Assembly: GCA_024641445.1 (NCBI GenBank)
Contig: JAHEDA010000112.1
Span: 1 to 7,782, forward strand
Direction: 5' to 3'
DNA from: Gammaproteobacteria bacterium
Lineage (GTDB): Bacteria > Pseudomonadota > Gammaproteobacteria > UBA6429 > Thiohalophilaceae
Length of the DNA: 7,782 nt
The notes under the pieces: generated by a model
Told to the model about the DNA's origin: nothing
Seen by the model: the letters and a program-made list of their open reading frames with translations, nothing else
Database searches by the model: none
Position numbers and translations under genes: made by a program
Shown here: one piece after another, positions 1 to 5,763 of the stretch
Layout of the letters: each line of letters starts with the position of its first letter
Position numbering within the stretch: the stretch's first letter is position 1

Positions 1-1109
1 TCCCCATACCTGACAAGGACCTGATCTCTCGTCCGCATGAGGGGCGAGAGGTGAACTATGCCGATTGGCGTACGCTTCAGGTTGCAAATCTGATCGTCGG
101 CAGGGTTATGCCCGAAAAGGGGGGCGGCTTTCAGGTGCAATTCCAGTTGCTGGATGTTTATAAGGGTACCCAACTGACCGGGTACAGCATCCAGTCCAAG
201 GCAGATGACCTGCGCCGTACCGCGCATCAGATCAGCGACATCATCTATGAGGCATTAACCGGCGTGCGTGGTGCCTTCGATACCCACATTGCCTATGTGA
301 CAGAAACGCGGAATAAGAAGAGAGTTGCTCTCTACCAACTCGCCGTGGCGGACTCTGATGGTTACAATGAGCAGATTATCCTGCAATCACCTTCCCCGAT
401 AATGTCTCCCGCATGGTCGCCCGATGGTCACACCATCGCGTATGTTTCATTTAGTCGTGGTCGTTCCGAGATCTATACACAAAACATATTTACACGACAG
501 GTAGATCGGATTGCTGCCTATGCCGGGCTAAATAGCGCGCCAGCCTGGTCCCCTGATGGTAAAAAAATTGCGATGACGCTGTCACAGGATGGAAATCCTG
601 AGATATATATCTACGATTTGATCGGCAAGGCGCTGGTGCGAGTGACGAATAATTTCGCCATCGATACAGAACCCTGCTGGATGCCCGATGGCAAGGGGAT
701 AATTTTTACCTCTGATCGTAGCGGCGGACCACAGCTCTATCGCGTAGTGGTCAGTGACCGTGGTGCAGAGGGTTACCCGCAACGTCTGACCTTTGAGGGC
801 AACTACAATGCCCGTGCGAGTGTCGCCCCCGATGGCAAGAGTGTCGCGATGGTGCACCGGGTCGATGATAGTTTCCGCATTGGATTGTTGGAGCTGGGTT
901 CCGGGAACTATACCGTACTCACGGATGGTCGTCTGGATGAGTCTCCCAGCTTTGCGCCGAACGGAAGTATGGTCATTTATGCAACTGAAAAAGCTAACCG
1001 TGGTGTGCTTGCCGCAGTCTCTGCAACGGGCCATGCGCAGCAACGCTTAACACTACAGTCAGGTGATGTGCGAGAACCAGCCTGGTCACCCTTTAAGACA
1101 AACAATTAA
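1..1109 (+). CDS. tolB: Tol-Pal system protein TolB, 5' end missing
   Basis: TolB is the periplasmic beta-propeller of the Tol-Pal system. It binds Pal and the TolA/TolR side and helps keep the outer membrane attached during division. The reading frame is open from base 3, giving 368 visible residues against about 430 in the family, so the signal peptide and the start of the N-terminal domain lie upstream of the window. A GTG at base 51 is internal: the codons before it read as continuing TolB sequence (RPHEGREVNYADWR). The first ~90 residues are the end of the D1 domain. The rest is the C-terminal propeller, shown by repeated blade motifs such as AWSPDGHTIAY, AWSPDGKKIAM, CWMPDGKGIIF, SVAPDGKSVAM and SFAPNGSMVIY. 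The stop is TAA at 1107-1109, 19 bases before pal. The identification is firm from the motifs and from the pal and cpoB neighbours. Confidence 0.96.
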   Translation, partial: PIPDKDLISRPHEGREVNYADWRTLQVANLIVGRVMPEKGGGFQVQFQLLDVYKGTQLTGYSIQSKADDLRRTAHQISDIIYEALTGVRGAFDTHIAYVTETRNKKRVALYQLAVADSDGYNEQIILQSPSPIMSPAWSPDGHTIAYVSFSRGRSEIYTQNIFTRQVDRIAAYAGLNSAPAWSPDGKKIAMTLSQDGNPEIYIYDLIGKALVRVTNNFAIDTEPCWMPDGKGIIFTSDRSGGPQLYRVVVSDRGAEGYPQRLTFEGNYNARASVAPDGKSVAMVHRVDDSFRIGLLELGSGNYTVLTDGRLDESPSFAPNGSMVIYATEKANRGVLAAVSATGHAQQRLTLQSGDVREPAWSPFKTNN

Positions 1110-1116
1110 CCCGCAA

Positions 1117-1122
1117 AAGGAG
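1117..1122 (+). promoter_or_regulatory. Shine-Dalgarno site deciding the pal start
   Basis: AAGGAG lies 6 bases before the ATG at 1129. It favours that start over an in-frame ATG at 1063, which would overlap tolB by 47 bases and put 22 polar residues in front of the lipoprotein signal. Confidence 0.85.
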
Positions 1123-1128
1123 TTTATT

Positions 1129-1629
1129 ATGTCACAGAGTAAAAATATTTTAATCTCGCTTGGTTTAACTATCGCCCTGGCGGCGTGTAGCGGTACCGGC
1201 ACCAAGCAGGTTGATCAGGATCAGGATCAGCATTTCGGCGCACAGCAAGGTGGCGATACAAAGACCAATGCGATTGGGCAGAAGACTGATTTATTGGCAA
1301 CACGTGTAATCTATTTTGATTTTGACAGTAGCGATATCAAATCTGATTCGCGTGATATCATTGCAGCACATGCCGCACATTTATCAGCCACACCCTCAAC
1401 CAAAATTGTCCTTGAGGGCCACGCCGATGAGCGTGGCAGTCGTGAGTACAATCTGGCCCTGGGTGAGCGCCGTGCCAAAGCGGTGCAGCAGTTGATGGTG
1501 TTACAAGGTGTTAATGCACAGCAAATCCAGGTAATCAGTTTTGGTGAAGAACGTCCCGTGGCTTTGGGGCATGACGAGGCGGCCTGGCACTTAAACCGTC
1601 GCGTCGAAATTCTATACTCAGGCAAGTAA
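1129..1629 (+). CDS. pal: Peptidoglycan-associated lipoprotein Pal
   Basis: Pal is an outer-membrane lipoprotein that grips peptidoglycan and interacts with TolB and TolA. The 166-residue product starts with a lipoprotein signal (lysine at 5, hydrophobic 7-17) ending in the lipobox LAAC, so Cys20 is the lipidated first residue of the mature protein. The next residue is Ser, consistent with outer-membrane sorting. A polar linker follows (about 21-57) and contains a DQDQDQ run. Residues ~58-164 form an OmpA-like domain with the Pal hallmark GHADERGSREYNLALGERR. Asp100 and Arg115, spaced 15 apart as in OmpA, are the expected ligands for diaminopimelate in peptidoglycan. The gene sits 19 bases after tolB and 18 before cpoB, so the three are almost certainly co-transcribed. 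The length is normal for the family. Confidence 0.97.
   Translation: MSQSKNILISLGLTIALAACSGTGTKQVDQDQDQHFGAQQGGDTKTNAIGQKTDLLATRVIYFDFDSSDIKSDSRDIIAAHAAHLSATPSTKIVLEGHADERGSREYNLALGERRAKAVQQLMVLQGVNAQQIQVISFGEERPVALGHDEAAWHLNRRVEILYSGK
1213..1230 (+). repeat. Three tandem copies of GATCAG inside pal
   Basis: The hexamer GATCAG occurs three times head to tail and encodes DQDQDQ in the linker between the lipidated Cys20 and the OmpA-like domain. Because the unit is six bases long, gain or loss of a copy would keep the frame and change only linker length. Confidence 0.8.
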
Positions 1630-1647
1630 TTTACAAGAGAGTCATTT

Positions 1648-2520
1648 ATGAACAGGTCCTTCATTGGCGTGTTGCTATGTACTTCGGTTTTTGGGCAGGC
1701 ACAGGCTGTCTCAATCAATGAGCCAACCACGAGTCTTACCGCAACGGCGGCAGGCATGTCAGTGGAGGATCGCATTGCCCGAGTGGAACGACTCGTCGAT
1801 AACCAGGGTATGGTTGATATGCTCTTGCGCATTGAGTCCCTGCAAAAGGAGGTTCAACAATTGCGTGGCCAGATTGAGCTTCAGGCCCACAACATCGAGG
1901 AAATCAAAAATCGTCAGCGCAGTCTTTACTCCGATATCGATCGTCGCTTGCTGCAACTCGAACGACGTACCCTTGGTACGGCGAGTGCACCTGTCTATCA
2001 GGAAGATGCTGCGGTCACCACTGCCCCGTCTGAACCTGTAGCCTCCCCGGATAATATCAAATCTGCTGCCGTTCCCGAAAAACCACCAGTTCCAACCGTT
2101 TCTGCGAAACAAGCCGATGGCAAGGCCCTGTCAGAACAACAGGCGTATCAGCAGGCCTTTGATCTTTTACGTGACCTGCGATATGAAGATGCGATCGCAT
2201 CGTTTAAAAAATTCCTTGCTCGATATCCGCATGGTCGTTATGCGCACATTGCACAATATTGGGTCGGCGAGGCCAATTACGCCCAGCGAAACTACGAAGC
2301 CGCAATCAAGGATTATCAGGCCTTGATCAAGAATTATGCGGAAAGTCCCAAGTTGGCAGAGGCTATGCTCAAGATTGGTTATTGCTATTACGAATTGAAA
2401 AATTACCCGAAGGCCAGTGCAAGCCTGGAAAGTTTAATCAAGCTGCATGTAGGTTCTACCGAGGCTGGCCAGGCGCAGAATCTGTTGCAGAAGATTAAAC
2501 TCAAGCAGGCGGATAATTAA
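1648..2520 (+). CDS. cpoB: Cell division coordinator CpoB (YbgF), Tol-Pal associated
   Basis: CpoB is a periplasmic protein that, in E. coli, interacts with TolA and links outer-membrane constriction with septal peptidoglycan synthesis by PBP1B. The 290-residue product begins with a Sec signal peptide with a probable cut after AQA at residue 20; the cysteine at 11 is not in a lipobox. Residues ~37-108 are rich in heptad-like hydrophobic spacing and charge, as expected of the N-terminal trimerising coiled coil. A Pro/Ala/Val-rich linker covers about 111-160. Residues ~163-286 form the TPR domain, with repeats beginning near QAYQQAFDLL, HIAQYWVGEANY and EAMLKIGYCYYEL. The start ATG has a modest purine-rich site (AAGAGAG, 1635-1641). 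Position directly after pal supports the call. Confidence 0.94.
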   Translation: MNRSFIGVLLCTSVFGQAQAVSINEPTTSLTATAAGMSVEDRIARVERLVDNQGMVDMLLRIESLQKEVQQLRGQIELQAHNIEEIKNRQRSLYSDIDRRLLQLERRTLGTASAPVYQEDAAVTTAPSEPVASPDNIKSAAVPEKPPVPTVSAKQADGKALSEQQAYQQAFDLLRDLRYEDAIASFKKFLARYPHGRYAHIAQYWVGEANYAQRNYEAAIKDYQALIKNYAESPKLAEAMLKIGYCYYELKNYPKASASLESLIKLHVGSTEAGQAQNLLQKIKLKQADN

Positions 2521-2534
2521 CACCGTAGCGTGTT

Positions 2535-2538
2535 GGAG
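2535..2538 (+). promoter_or_regulatory. Shine-Dalgarno site favouring the queE GTG start at 2545
   Basis: GGAG lies 6 bases before the GTG at 2545. The alternative in-frame starts, GTG at 2530 and TTG at 2533, have no comparable site upstream, so translation from 2545 is preferred. Confidence 0.55.
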
Positions 2539-2544
2539 CGAGCA

Positions 2545-3210
2545 GTGGAGACACCAAGTGCACGCACGACTGGGCGGCTGCGTCTCACCGAGATATTTTT
2601 GTCCCTCCAGGGCGAGTCTCGCAGCGTAGGCCTACCTACGGTGTTTGTACGGCTCACCGGTTGCCCCCTGCGTTGCGTCTACTGTGATACCACCTATGCC
2701 TTTCAGGGCGGTGAGTGGTTTTTACTGGATGCGATACTGGCTGAGGTAGCGAAATATCAGACTCGATATATCACTGTTACCGGTGGGGAGCCGCTGGCAC
2801 AAAAAAACTGTCTCATACTATTGCAGCAACTCTGCGACGCGGGTTATGAGGTCTCTCTGGAGACCTCTGGGGCGTTAGACGTCTGTGGCGTCGACCCTCG
2901 TGTCTCCAAGGTGATGGACCTGAAGACTCCCTCATCGGGTGAAATGGGAAAGAACCGCCTTGCCAATATCGAGTGCTTGTCAACAAATGATCAGCTCAAA
3001 TTTGTTATTGCCGACCGCGATGATTACGATTGGTCAGTTGGGCTTCTGCAACAGTACTCTCTGCCCGATCGCTGTGAGGTCTTGTTCTCCCCTGTTCATG
3101 GGAATCTCGCCCCAAGGCAGCTGGCCGAATGGATCCTGGCCGATCACTTACAGGTGAGATTTCAATTGCAGCTACACAAAATACTTTGGGGCGACAGCCC
3201 TGGACGTTAG
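2545..3210 (+). CDS. queE: 7-carboxy-7-deazaguanine synthase QueE (radical SAM)
   Basis: QueE is a cytoplasmic radical SAM enzyme that contracts the ring of 6-carboxy-tetrahydropterin to 7-carboxy-7-deazaguanine on the way to preQ0 and queuosine. In the 221-residue product the cluster-binding CxxxCxxC is Cys40, Cys44 and Cys47 (GCPLRCVYCDT), followed by the SAM-contacting GGEP at 80-83. The N-terminal IFLSLQGES and the C-terminal LHKILWGDSPGR are typical of bacterial QueE. I prefer the GTG at 2545 because GGAG lies 6 bases before it; GTG at 2530 would add five residues. The gene follows cpoB closely and precedes queC, whose enzyme uses the QueE product directly. Identification is firm and only the start is uncertain. 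Confidence 0.95.
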   Translation: METPSARTTGRLRLTEIFLSLQGESRSVGLPTVFVRLTGCPLRCVYCDTTYAFQGGEWFLLDAILAEVAKYQTRYITVTGGEPLAQKNCLILLQQLCDAGYEVSLETSGALDVCGVDPRVSKVMDLKTPSSGEMGKNRLANIECLSTNDQLKFVIADRDDYDWSVGLLQQYSLPDRCEVLFSPVHGNLAPRQLAEWILADHLQVRFQLQLHKILWGDSPGR

Positions 3211-3240
3211 CAATCTATCCATCCCCGTTCTGATCTTGGC

Positions 3241-3269
3241 TTGGCAAGCTCCGCCTAATATTGAATACT
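3241..3269 (+). promoter_or_regulatory. Possible sigma70 promoter for queC
   Basis: TTGGCA (3241-3246, five of six matches to the -35 consensus) is followed after 17 bases by AATACT (3264-3269, four of six to the -10). It sits in the 93-base gap between queE and queC, a wide gap for this otherwise tight gene set. Transcription would begin near 3276, about 28 bases before the preferred queC start. This rests on motif match alone. Confidence 0.35.
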
Positions 3270-3303
3270 TGGCGATACCCTATTGCTGAAATGTTGGTGT
3301 CGT

Positions 3304-3981
3304 GTGAGCAACAAACCTAAAGCGGTCATTCTTGTATCGGGTGGCCTCGATTCCGCTACCATCCTTAGTATGGCACTGGCGCAGGGCTACGACTGCTATG
3401 CCATCAGTTTTGATTACGGTCAACGCCATCGGTCTGAGCTGGAGGCTGCCTCACGTGTTGCGAGCCGGGCGGGTGTGGTCGCTCATAAAACCATTAACAT
3501 GGATTTGACACCTATTGGTGGCTCGGCCTTGACGGACCCAACTATTCAAGTCCCAACCAGACCAAGCCCAGGTATCCCCGTGACATACGTGCCCGCACGA
3601 AATACCGTGTTTCTCTCCCTGGCCTTGGGGTGGGCGGAGGTGCTGGGGGCCGAAGCGATTTTTATTGGTGTGAATGCTGTCGATTATTCTGGTTATCCTG
3701 ACTGTCGGCCGGAGTATATTGAGGCCTTTCAGGCCCTGGCCAATTTGGCGACACGGACGGGGGTGGAGGGCGGTGCCATCGCGGTTAAGGCCCCCCTCAT
3801 CGATATGAGCAAGGAGGAGATTATCCGGGCGGGTACTCGGCTAGGGGTCGATTATGGCCTTACGGTGTCGTGCTATGACCCTGACGCCAGCGGGGGTGCC
3901 TGCGGTCGTTGTGAGGCCTGTCGTTTGCGCGCTGAGGGCTTCCGTGACGCCTCTATCCCTGACCCCACCCGATATCGCTAA
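3304..3981 (+). CDS. queC: 7-cyano-7-deazaguanine synthase QueC
   Basis: QueC is a cytoplasmic ATP-dependent enzyme that converts 7-carboxy-7-deazaguanine and ammonia to preQ0, the next step after QueE. The 225-residue product carries the PP-loop ATP-binding motif SGGLDS at 12-17 and a C-terminal zinc site of Cys190, Cys200, Cys203 and Cys206 (CGRCEAC). Internal blocks FDYGQRH, YVPARNTVFLS and GVNAVDYSGYPDCR are characteristic of the family. I chose the GTG at 3304 because MSNKPKAVILVSGG matches how family members begin. An in-frame TTG at 3283 would add seven residues (MLKCWCR) unlike QueC. No strong ribosome site precedes either start. Length is normal. No intrinsic terminator follows, so read-through into the next gene is possible. 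Confidence 0.95.
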   Translation: MSNKPKAVILVSGGLDSATILSMALAQGYDCYAISFDYGQRHRSELEAASRVASRAGVVAHKTINMDLTPIGGSALTDPTIQVPTRPSPGIPVTYVPARNTVFLSLALGWAEVLGAEAIFIGVNAVDYSGYPDCRPEYIEAFQALANLATRTGVEGGAIAVKAPLIDMSKEEIIRAGTRLGVDYGLTVSCYDPDASGGACGRCEACRLRAEGFRDASIPDPTRYR

Positions 3982-4016
3982 CTGGCTGATTAGCAGAATT
4001 ATTTTGCCGCACAAGG

Positions 4017-4046
4017 CTGCCATTAGTGGCTACTTCGGGCTATAAT
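4017..4046 (+). promoter_or_regulatory. Sigma70-type promoter for the YeeE-family transporter gene
   Basis: A perfect -10 box TATAAT (4041-4046) is preceded after 18 bases by CTGCCA (4017-4022), four of six to the -35 consensus. Transcription would start near 4053 and leave a leader of roughly 78 bases before the ATG at 4131. The site lies in the 149-base gap after queC, which suggests the transporter is transcribed separately from the tol-pal-que genes. Confidence 0.6.
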
Positions 4047-4059
4047 CTCTGGCTATATT

Positions 4060-4080
4060 GTGCCGACGAGGGTCTGGCAT
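4060..4080 (+). other. Small leader hairpin upstream of the YeeE-family gene
   Basis: GTGCCGAC (4060-4067) can pair with GTC and GGCAT (4072-4074 and 4076-4080), with one bulged T and a GAGG loop; one pair is a G-U. It lies inside the predicted leader transcript. It is too short and imperfect to assign to any known riboswitch. Confidence 0.3.
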
Positions 4081-4130
4081 AACATCGAGTAAATACGTGA
4101 AGAACAATTCAGTCTAAAGAGGTTTTTACC

Positions 4131-5399
4131 ATGACATTTGAGAGTTTTGCCTCCGCACACTCCACCGTTTTATGGCTTGCCTTTGGTATCGCCTTCATCA
4201 TGGGCGCAGTGGTGAATAAGACTAATTTCTGCACCATGGGTGCAGTGTCTGACCTGGTCAACATGGGTGACTCGGGCCGTATCCGCGCATGGATGATGGC
4301 GATGGCCGTGGCTATTATTGGGGTGAGTGCCCTGGAGTTTGTGGACATCTTCAGCGTCAATGACACGCGTCCCCCCTATCGCGGCGGCAGTTTCGCATGG
4401 CTAGAATACGTCATTGGCGGTGTCATGTTTGGCATTGGCATGACCCTTGGCAGCGGTTGCGGTAACAAGACCCTGATCCGTATTGGTGGTGGCAACCTCA
4501 AGTCGGTAATCGTTTTTATCGTGATTAGCCTCTGTGCCTATTTCATGGTCAATCCCTTCCCCGGCACCGATAGCACTATCTATTCGGTCTTGTTCTATCC
4601 CTGGACGAATCCCGCAACCGTGAGTTTGAGTGGGCGTCAGGACCTGGCCTCGCTATTGGTGAGTGGCGAGAGTGTGCATACCATTCGCCTGGTGCTTGGT
4701 CTGGTCGTTGCCGCAGGATTGTTGTTTTTCGTTTTCAAGTCAGACGACTTCCGTAACAATTTTGATCACAAACTGGCGGGTGTCGTGGTCGGTGTCAGTG
4801 TAATTGCCGCCTGGTATGCAAGTGGCGCCTTCGCCACCATCAAGGCGGATGGCGAGGTCTTTTCCTGGGTCAAATACGCCAGTAACGACGTTTGGTCGCT
4901 GGTGCAGGAAGGCAAAGCCCCAAGCGGCGTCGCCGTGCAGTCCTATACCTTTATCAATCCCATTGGTGAAGTGACGGGCTACCTGGCAAATGGTCTTCCC
5001 GGATGGAAAGGTAATACGATGACCTTTGGAATTGCGGCCGTATTTGGGGTAATTCTCGGCTCATTGGCCTGGTCACTTATCTCCAAGGGTTTCCGTATAG
5101 AGTGGTTCGTCAACTTCAAAGACTTTATTACCCACGTTATTGGCGCGGTGTTGATGGGTATAGGGGGCATTCTGGCCCTTGGCTGCACCATCGGACAGGC
5201 CGTGACCGGTGTCTCGACTCTGGCGCTGGGCTCCTTTATTGCCTTTGCCAGCATCGTCTTCGGCAGTGCTATGACCATGAAGATCCAGTACTACAAGATG
5301 GTCTATGAGGATGAGGCCAGTTTCATGAAGGCCTTCATTACTGCCCTGGTAGACTTCAAACTACTCCCCGCCGGGATGCGCAGGCTCGACGCGGTATAA
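4131..5399 (+). CDS. YeeE/YedE-family sulfur-compound transporter (TsuA/SoxT-like)
   Basis: This is an inner-membrane transporter of the family that includes the thiosulfate carrier TsuA and the SoxT proteins found in sox clusters. The 422-residue product is strongly hydrophobic, with many membrane segments (for example ~13-31, 54-72, 94-106, 124-141, 180-198, 212-230, and several after 300). It shows the family's cysteine motifs: NKTNFCTMG (Cys34), GSGCGNKT (Cys110) and ALGCTIGQ (Cys352). In TsuA, conserved cysteines line the substrate path, so these residues are likely functional. AAAGAGG (4116-4122) lies 8 bases before the ATG. The substrate cannot be read from sequence; thiosulfate is attractive because soxYZA lies about 1 kb away, but the genes are on opposite strands and separated by a tRNA. 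It is longer than typical SoxT (about 350 residues), mostly through loops around 140-180 and 235-290. Confidence 0.85.
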   Translation: MTFESFASAHSTVLWLAFGIAFIMGAVVNKTNFCTMGAVSDLVNMGDSGRIRAWMMAMAVAIIGVSALEFVDIFSVNDTRPPYRGGSFAWLEYVIGGVMFGIGMTLGSGCGNKTLIRIGGGNLKSVIVFIVISLCAYFMVNPFPGTDSTIYSVLFYPWTNPATVSLSGRQDLASLLVSGESVHTIRLVLGLVVAAGLLFFVFKSDDFRNNFDHKLAGVVVGVSVIAAWYASGAFATIKADGEVFSWVKYASNDVWSLVQEGKAPSGVAVQSYTFINPIGEVTGYLANGLPGWKGNTMTFGIAAVFGVILGSLAWSLISKGFRIEWFVNFKDFITHVIGAVLMGIGGILALGCTIGQAVTGVSTLALGSFIAFASIVFGSAMTMKIQYYKMVYEDEASFMKAFITALVDFKLLPAGMRRLDAV

Positions 5400-5410
5400 C
5401 GGTCGCGTGC

Positions 5411-5440
5411 ACCGGACTTGCCATTCATGGCAAGTCCGGT
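5411..5440 (+). repeat. Perfect 12-bp inverted repeat after the transporter gene
   Basis: ACCGGACTTGCC (5411-5422) and its exact reverse complement (5429-5440) flank a six-base loop, ATTCAT. It starts 12 bases after the transporter stop codon and would form a very stable RNA hairpin, so it may end or protect that transcript. No T-run follows on either strand (the + strand continues AAAATGCG), so it is not a standard intrinsic terminator. It overlaps the tRNA-Lys promoter. Confidence 0.8.
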
Positions 5441-5445
5441 AAAAT
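5418..5445 (+). promoter_or_regulatory. Promoter of tRNA-Lys with GC-rich discriminator
   Basis: TTGCCA (5418-5423, five of six to the -35 consensus) and TAAAAT (5440-5445, five of six to the -10) are 16 bases apart. The -10 is followed directly by GCGCCC, a GC-rich discriminator like that after the -10 of E. coli rRNA P1 promoters. Such discriminators are associated with growth-rate and ppGpp control. Transcription would begin near 5452, some 14 bases before the tRNA. Confidence 0.7.
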
Positions 5446-5465
5446 GCGCCCTCACTTTGTTTCCG

Positions 5466-5541
5466 GGGTCGTTAGCTCAGTCGGTAGAGCAGTTGGCTTT
5501 TAACCAATTGGTCGCAAGTTCGAATCTTGCACGACCCACCA
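5466..5541 (+). tRNA. tRNA-Lys (anticodon UUU)
   Basis: The 76-base gene folds as a full cloverleaf. The acceptor arm pairs GGGTCGT at the 5' end with ACGACCC; the D-arm is GCTC...GAGC; the anticodon stem pairs GTTGG with CCAAT around loop CTTTTAA; and the T-arm is TTGCA-type pairing around TTCGAAT. The anticodon TTT is at 5499-5501 and reads AAA/AAG lysine codons. The discriminator is A5538 and the CCA end (5539-5541) is encoded. The sequence closely resembles E. coli tRNA-Lys. It has its own promoter and terminator, so it is a single-gene unit. Confidence 0.98.
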
Positions 5542-5556
5542 TCTCCCCCTTATTAA

Positions 5557-5581
5557 CCTGTAAGCGTTACAGGGCCTTTTT
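5557..5581 (+). terminator. Intrinsic terminator of tRNA-Lys
   Basis: A perfect 7-bp stem, CCTGTAA (5557-5563) with TTACAGG (5567-5573), encloses the loop GCG. After three bases comes a run of five T (5577-5581). It lies 16 bases past the tRNA CCA end and ends that transcript on the + strand. Confidence 0.85.
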
Positions 5582-5763
5582 CACCCCTTCTTCCTGCTCA
5601 GATAACCGCGTATTCCCAAAGGACCACGCTTTCGTCTGAGGGTCCTCAGACCGTTCACTGCATGATTAAGCTTGTGTAGGCTGAGAAAAATCATCCTGTA
5701 ACTGCGACAGGTGCCAGGAGCTATATGTAGCCAAGGTATCAACAACCAGGTGCATGAGGGTTC
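5582..5763. other. Non-coding stretch between the tRNA terminator and the hypothetical membrane-protein gene
   Basis: I see no credible gene in these 182 bases; the short open frames lack ribosome sites and run into other features. It holds the palindrome at 5634-5651. No intrinsic terminator for the leftward-reading gene that ends at 5764 is visible here. No copy of the tRNA 3' end is present, so there is no sign of an integrated element. Confidence 0.6.
5634..5651. repeat. 18-base perfect palindrome
   Basis: GTCTGAGG (5634-5641) and CCTCAGAC (5644-5651) are exact reverse complements around a two-base centre. GGACC at 5621-5625 could alternatively pair with GGTCC at 5641-5645, so two mutually exclusive stems are possible in RNA. 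No T-run follows on either strand. It may be a protein-binding dyad or an RNA hairpin; the sequence does not decide. Confidence 0.55.

Noticed and set aside
582..1043. A 153-codon - strand open frame opposite tolB.
   Set aside because: It is antisense to conserved propeller repeats and has no independent support.
51..1109. GTG at base 51 as the true start of tolB.
   Set aside because: The frame is open to the edge of the window, and the codons before it are typical TolB sequence; the gene is simply cut by the window.
3233..3256. Short inverted repeat (GCTT/AAGC) before queC as a terminator or riboswitch.
   Set aside because: The stem is only four pairs with no T-run, and no known preQ1 or other aptamer pattern is recognisable.
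5411..5440. The perfect inverted repeat as a classical intrinsic terminator.
   Set aside because: No T-run follows on either strand, so it is listed as an inverted repeat that may still act on RNA ends.
5466..5541. tRNA-Lys as an attachment site of an integrated element.
   Set aside because: No integrase and no repeat of the tRNA 3' end occur in the window; flanking genes are ordinary chromosomal functions.
5418..5639. A 73-codon + strand open frame across the tRNA.
   Set aside because: It reads straight through tRNA-Lys and its terminator and has no ribosome site, so it is chance coding.
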